Source of the DNA: Micromussa lordhowensis
Taxonomy: Eukaryota; Cnidaria; Anthozoa; Scleractinia; Lobophylliidae
NCBI GenBank assembly: GCA_964020085.1
Contig: OZ026608.1
Coordinates: 7,953,679-8,017,678, forward strand
Reading direction: 5' to 3'
Length of the DNA stretch: 64,000 bases
A model generated the notes under the pieces. That model made no database searches and was not told where the DNA came from. It saw only the letters and a list, made by a program, of their open reading frames with translations. The translations under genes were made by a program, and so were the position numbers. This document shows, in pieces, positions 63,540 to 64,000 of this stretch; positions within the stretch are counted from its first letter, which is position 1; every line of letters starts with the position of its first letter.

Positions 63540-64000
63540 AAACTTTGTCTTCAGCTGGATTGTGTAACGCAGATTGTGCAAAACTTCATTGAATCCTAGG
63601 AGATTTTAAGGATTTCTTTACTTCAGCAAAGCTGGACTGTGCGTACCGAATATCTCTTTTGAAGAGTAAAGAGCATAAAGCTACTAACCTTGACAAAGAC
63701 TAATAGGTGGTTAATTTTTAAATTCAAAGTTGAAAACAAATTTTCTGGAGACAGTTCAGAGCCACCATATCTTAAGGTAGCTCTGAAATCCTTAAAAGCT
63801 TGCAAACATGTGTATTTCAACATGTGATCATTATTTTGAATATAAAATAGTGGCGGTCACCGAGGTCGTTTCTTAGTTACTAGCACCTAAAATGAAAATT
63901 AAAGGTGTAGTAGGTTATACTGTTGCTATAGTAGCCTGCTAGGTTACGAAAATGACCAGATTTGTTCAGCAATGATTGGGCGTTCTAATTGATACCAGTA
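63540..64000. other. No exon recognised
   Basis: Intron or flank. The next exons of the gene, including any transmembrane segment, are not in the window. Confidence 0.4.

Noticed and set aside
1..64000. CRISPR array, bacterial operon, riboswitch or phage module
   Set aside because: Spliced exons, LINEs and SINEs show animal nuclear DNA; no regular spacer array was seen.

Overview
The window is animal nuclear DNA. It has AT-rich introns, GT-AG spliced exons, a rhodopsin-family GPCR with short exons, and a large Ig/fibronectin-III gene. It also holds many fossil mobile elements typical of early-branching metazoans: BEL/Pao, Penelope-like, Tx1/L1-like and CR1-like retroelements, tRNA-derived SINEs, and TA- or TTAA-flanked foldback MITEs. 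The mix and the protein style suggest a cnidarian, most likely a stony coral. That is inference from family resemblance, not a database match.

Layout. 1-2.2 kb: two minus-strand exons of a class A GPCR (TM1 end to TM3, then TM4-TM5); the rest of that gene lies off the left edge and in unrecognised exons further right. 2.3-3.9 kb: a broken Penelope-like element whose reverse transcriptase and GIY-YIG parts lie in opposite orientations. 4-10.5 kb: no gene recognised, but several foldback MITEs and a ~950-bp tandem duplication. 10.5-16.5 kb: decayed pol pieces of at least two BEL/Pao elements, with a tRNA-derived SINE between them. 17.0-19.9 kb: CGAT-rich repeat, long palindromes and a 12-bp minisatellite.

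17.58 kb to the right edge: one large plus-strand gene. A signal-peptide exon (17579-17663) ends in phase 1. A ~13.5-kb intron follows, holding a complete Tx1/L1-like LINE that itself carries a Penelope-tail repeat that in turn carries a SINE palindrome. From 31.1 kb come three intact Ig exons and about seventeen fibronectin-III domains, nearly all single phase 1-1 exons, then a partial domain at 63.07 kb resembling the membrane-proximal part of receptor tyrosine phosphatases. No transmembrane segment or phosphatase domain is inside the window.

The gene grew by tandem duplication. A block of Ig + FN3 + split FN3 + FN3 exons at 30.7-38.3 kb recurs at 45.1-53.3 kb, and inside the second block one FN3 exon plus intron repeats at an exact 812-bp period. 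The paralogous introns act as dated empty and filled sites for MITE insertions. The first block's split FN3 exon carries an in-frame stop that the second block lacks. The most interesting material is therefore this expanding exon-cassette receptor and its transposon stratigraphy. I found no bacterial-type operon, CRISPR array or convincing stand-alone functional RNA gene.
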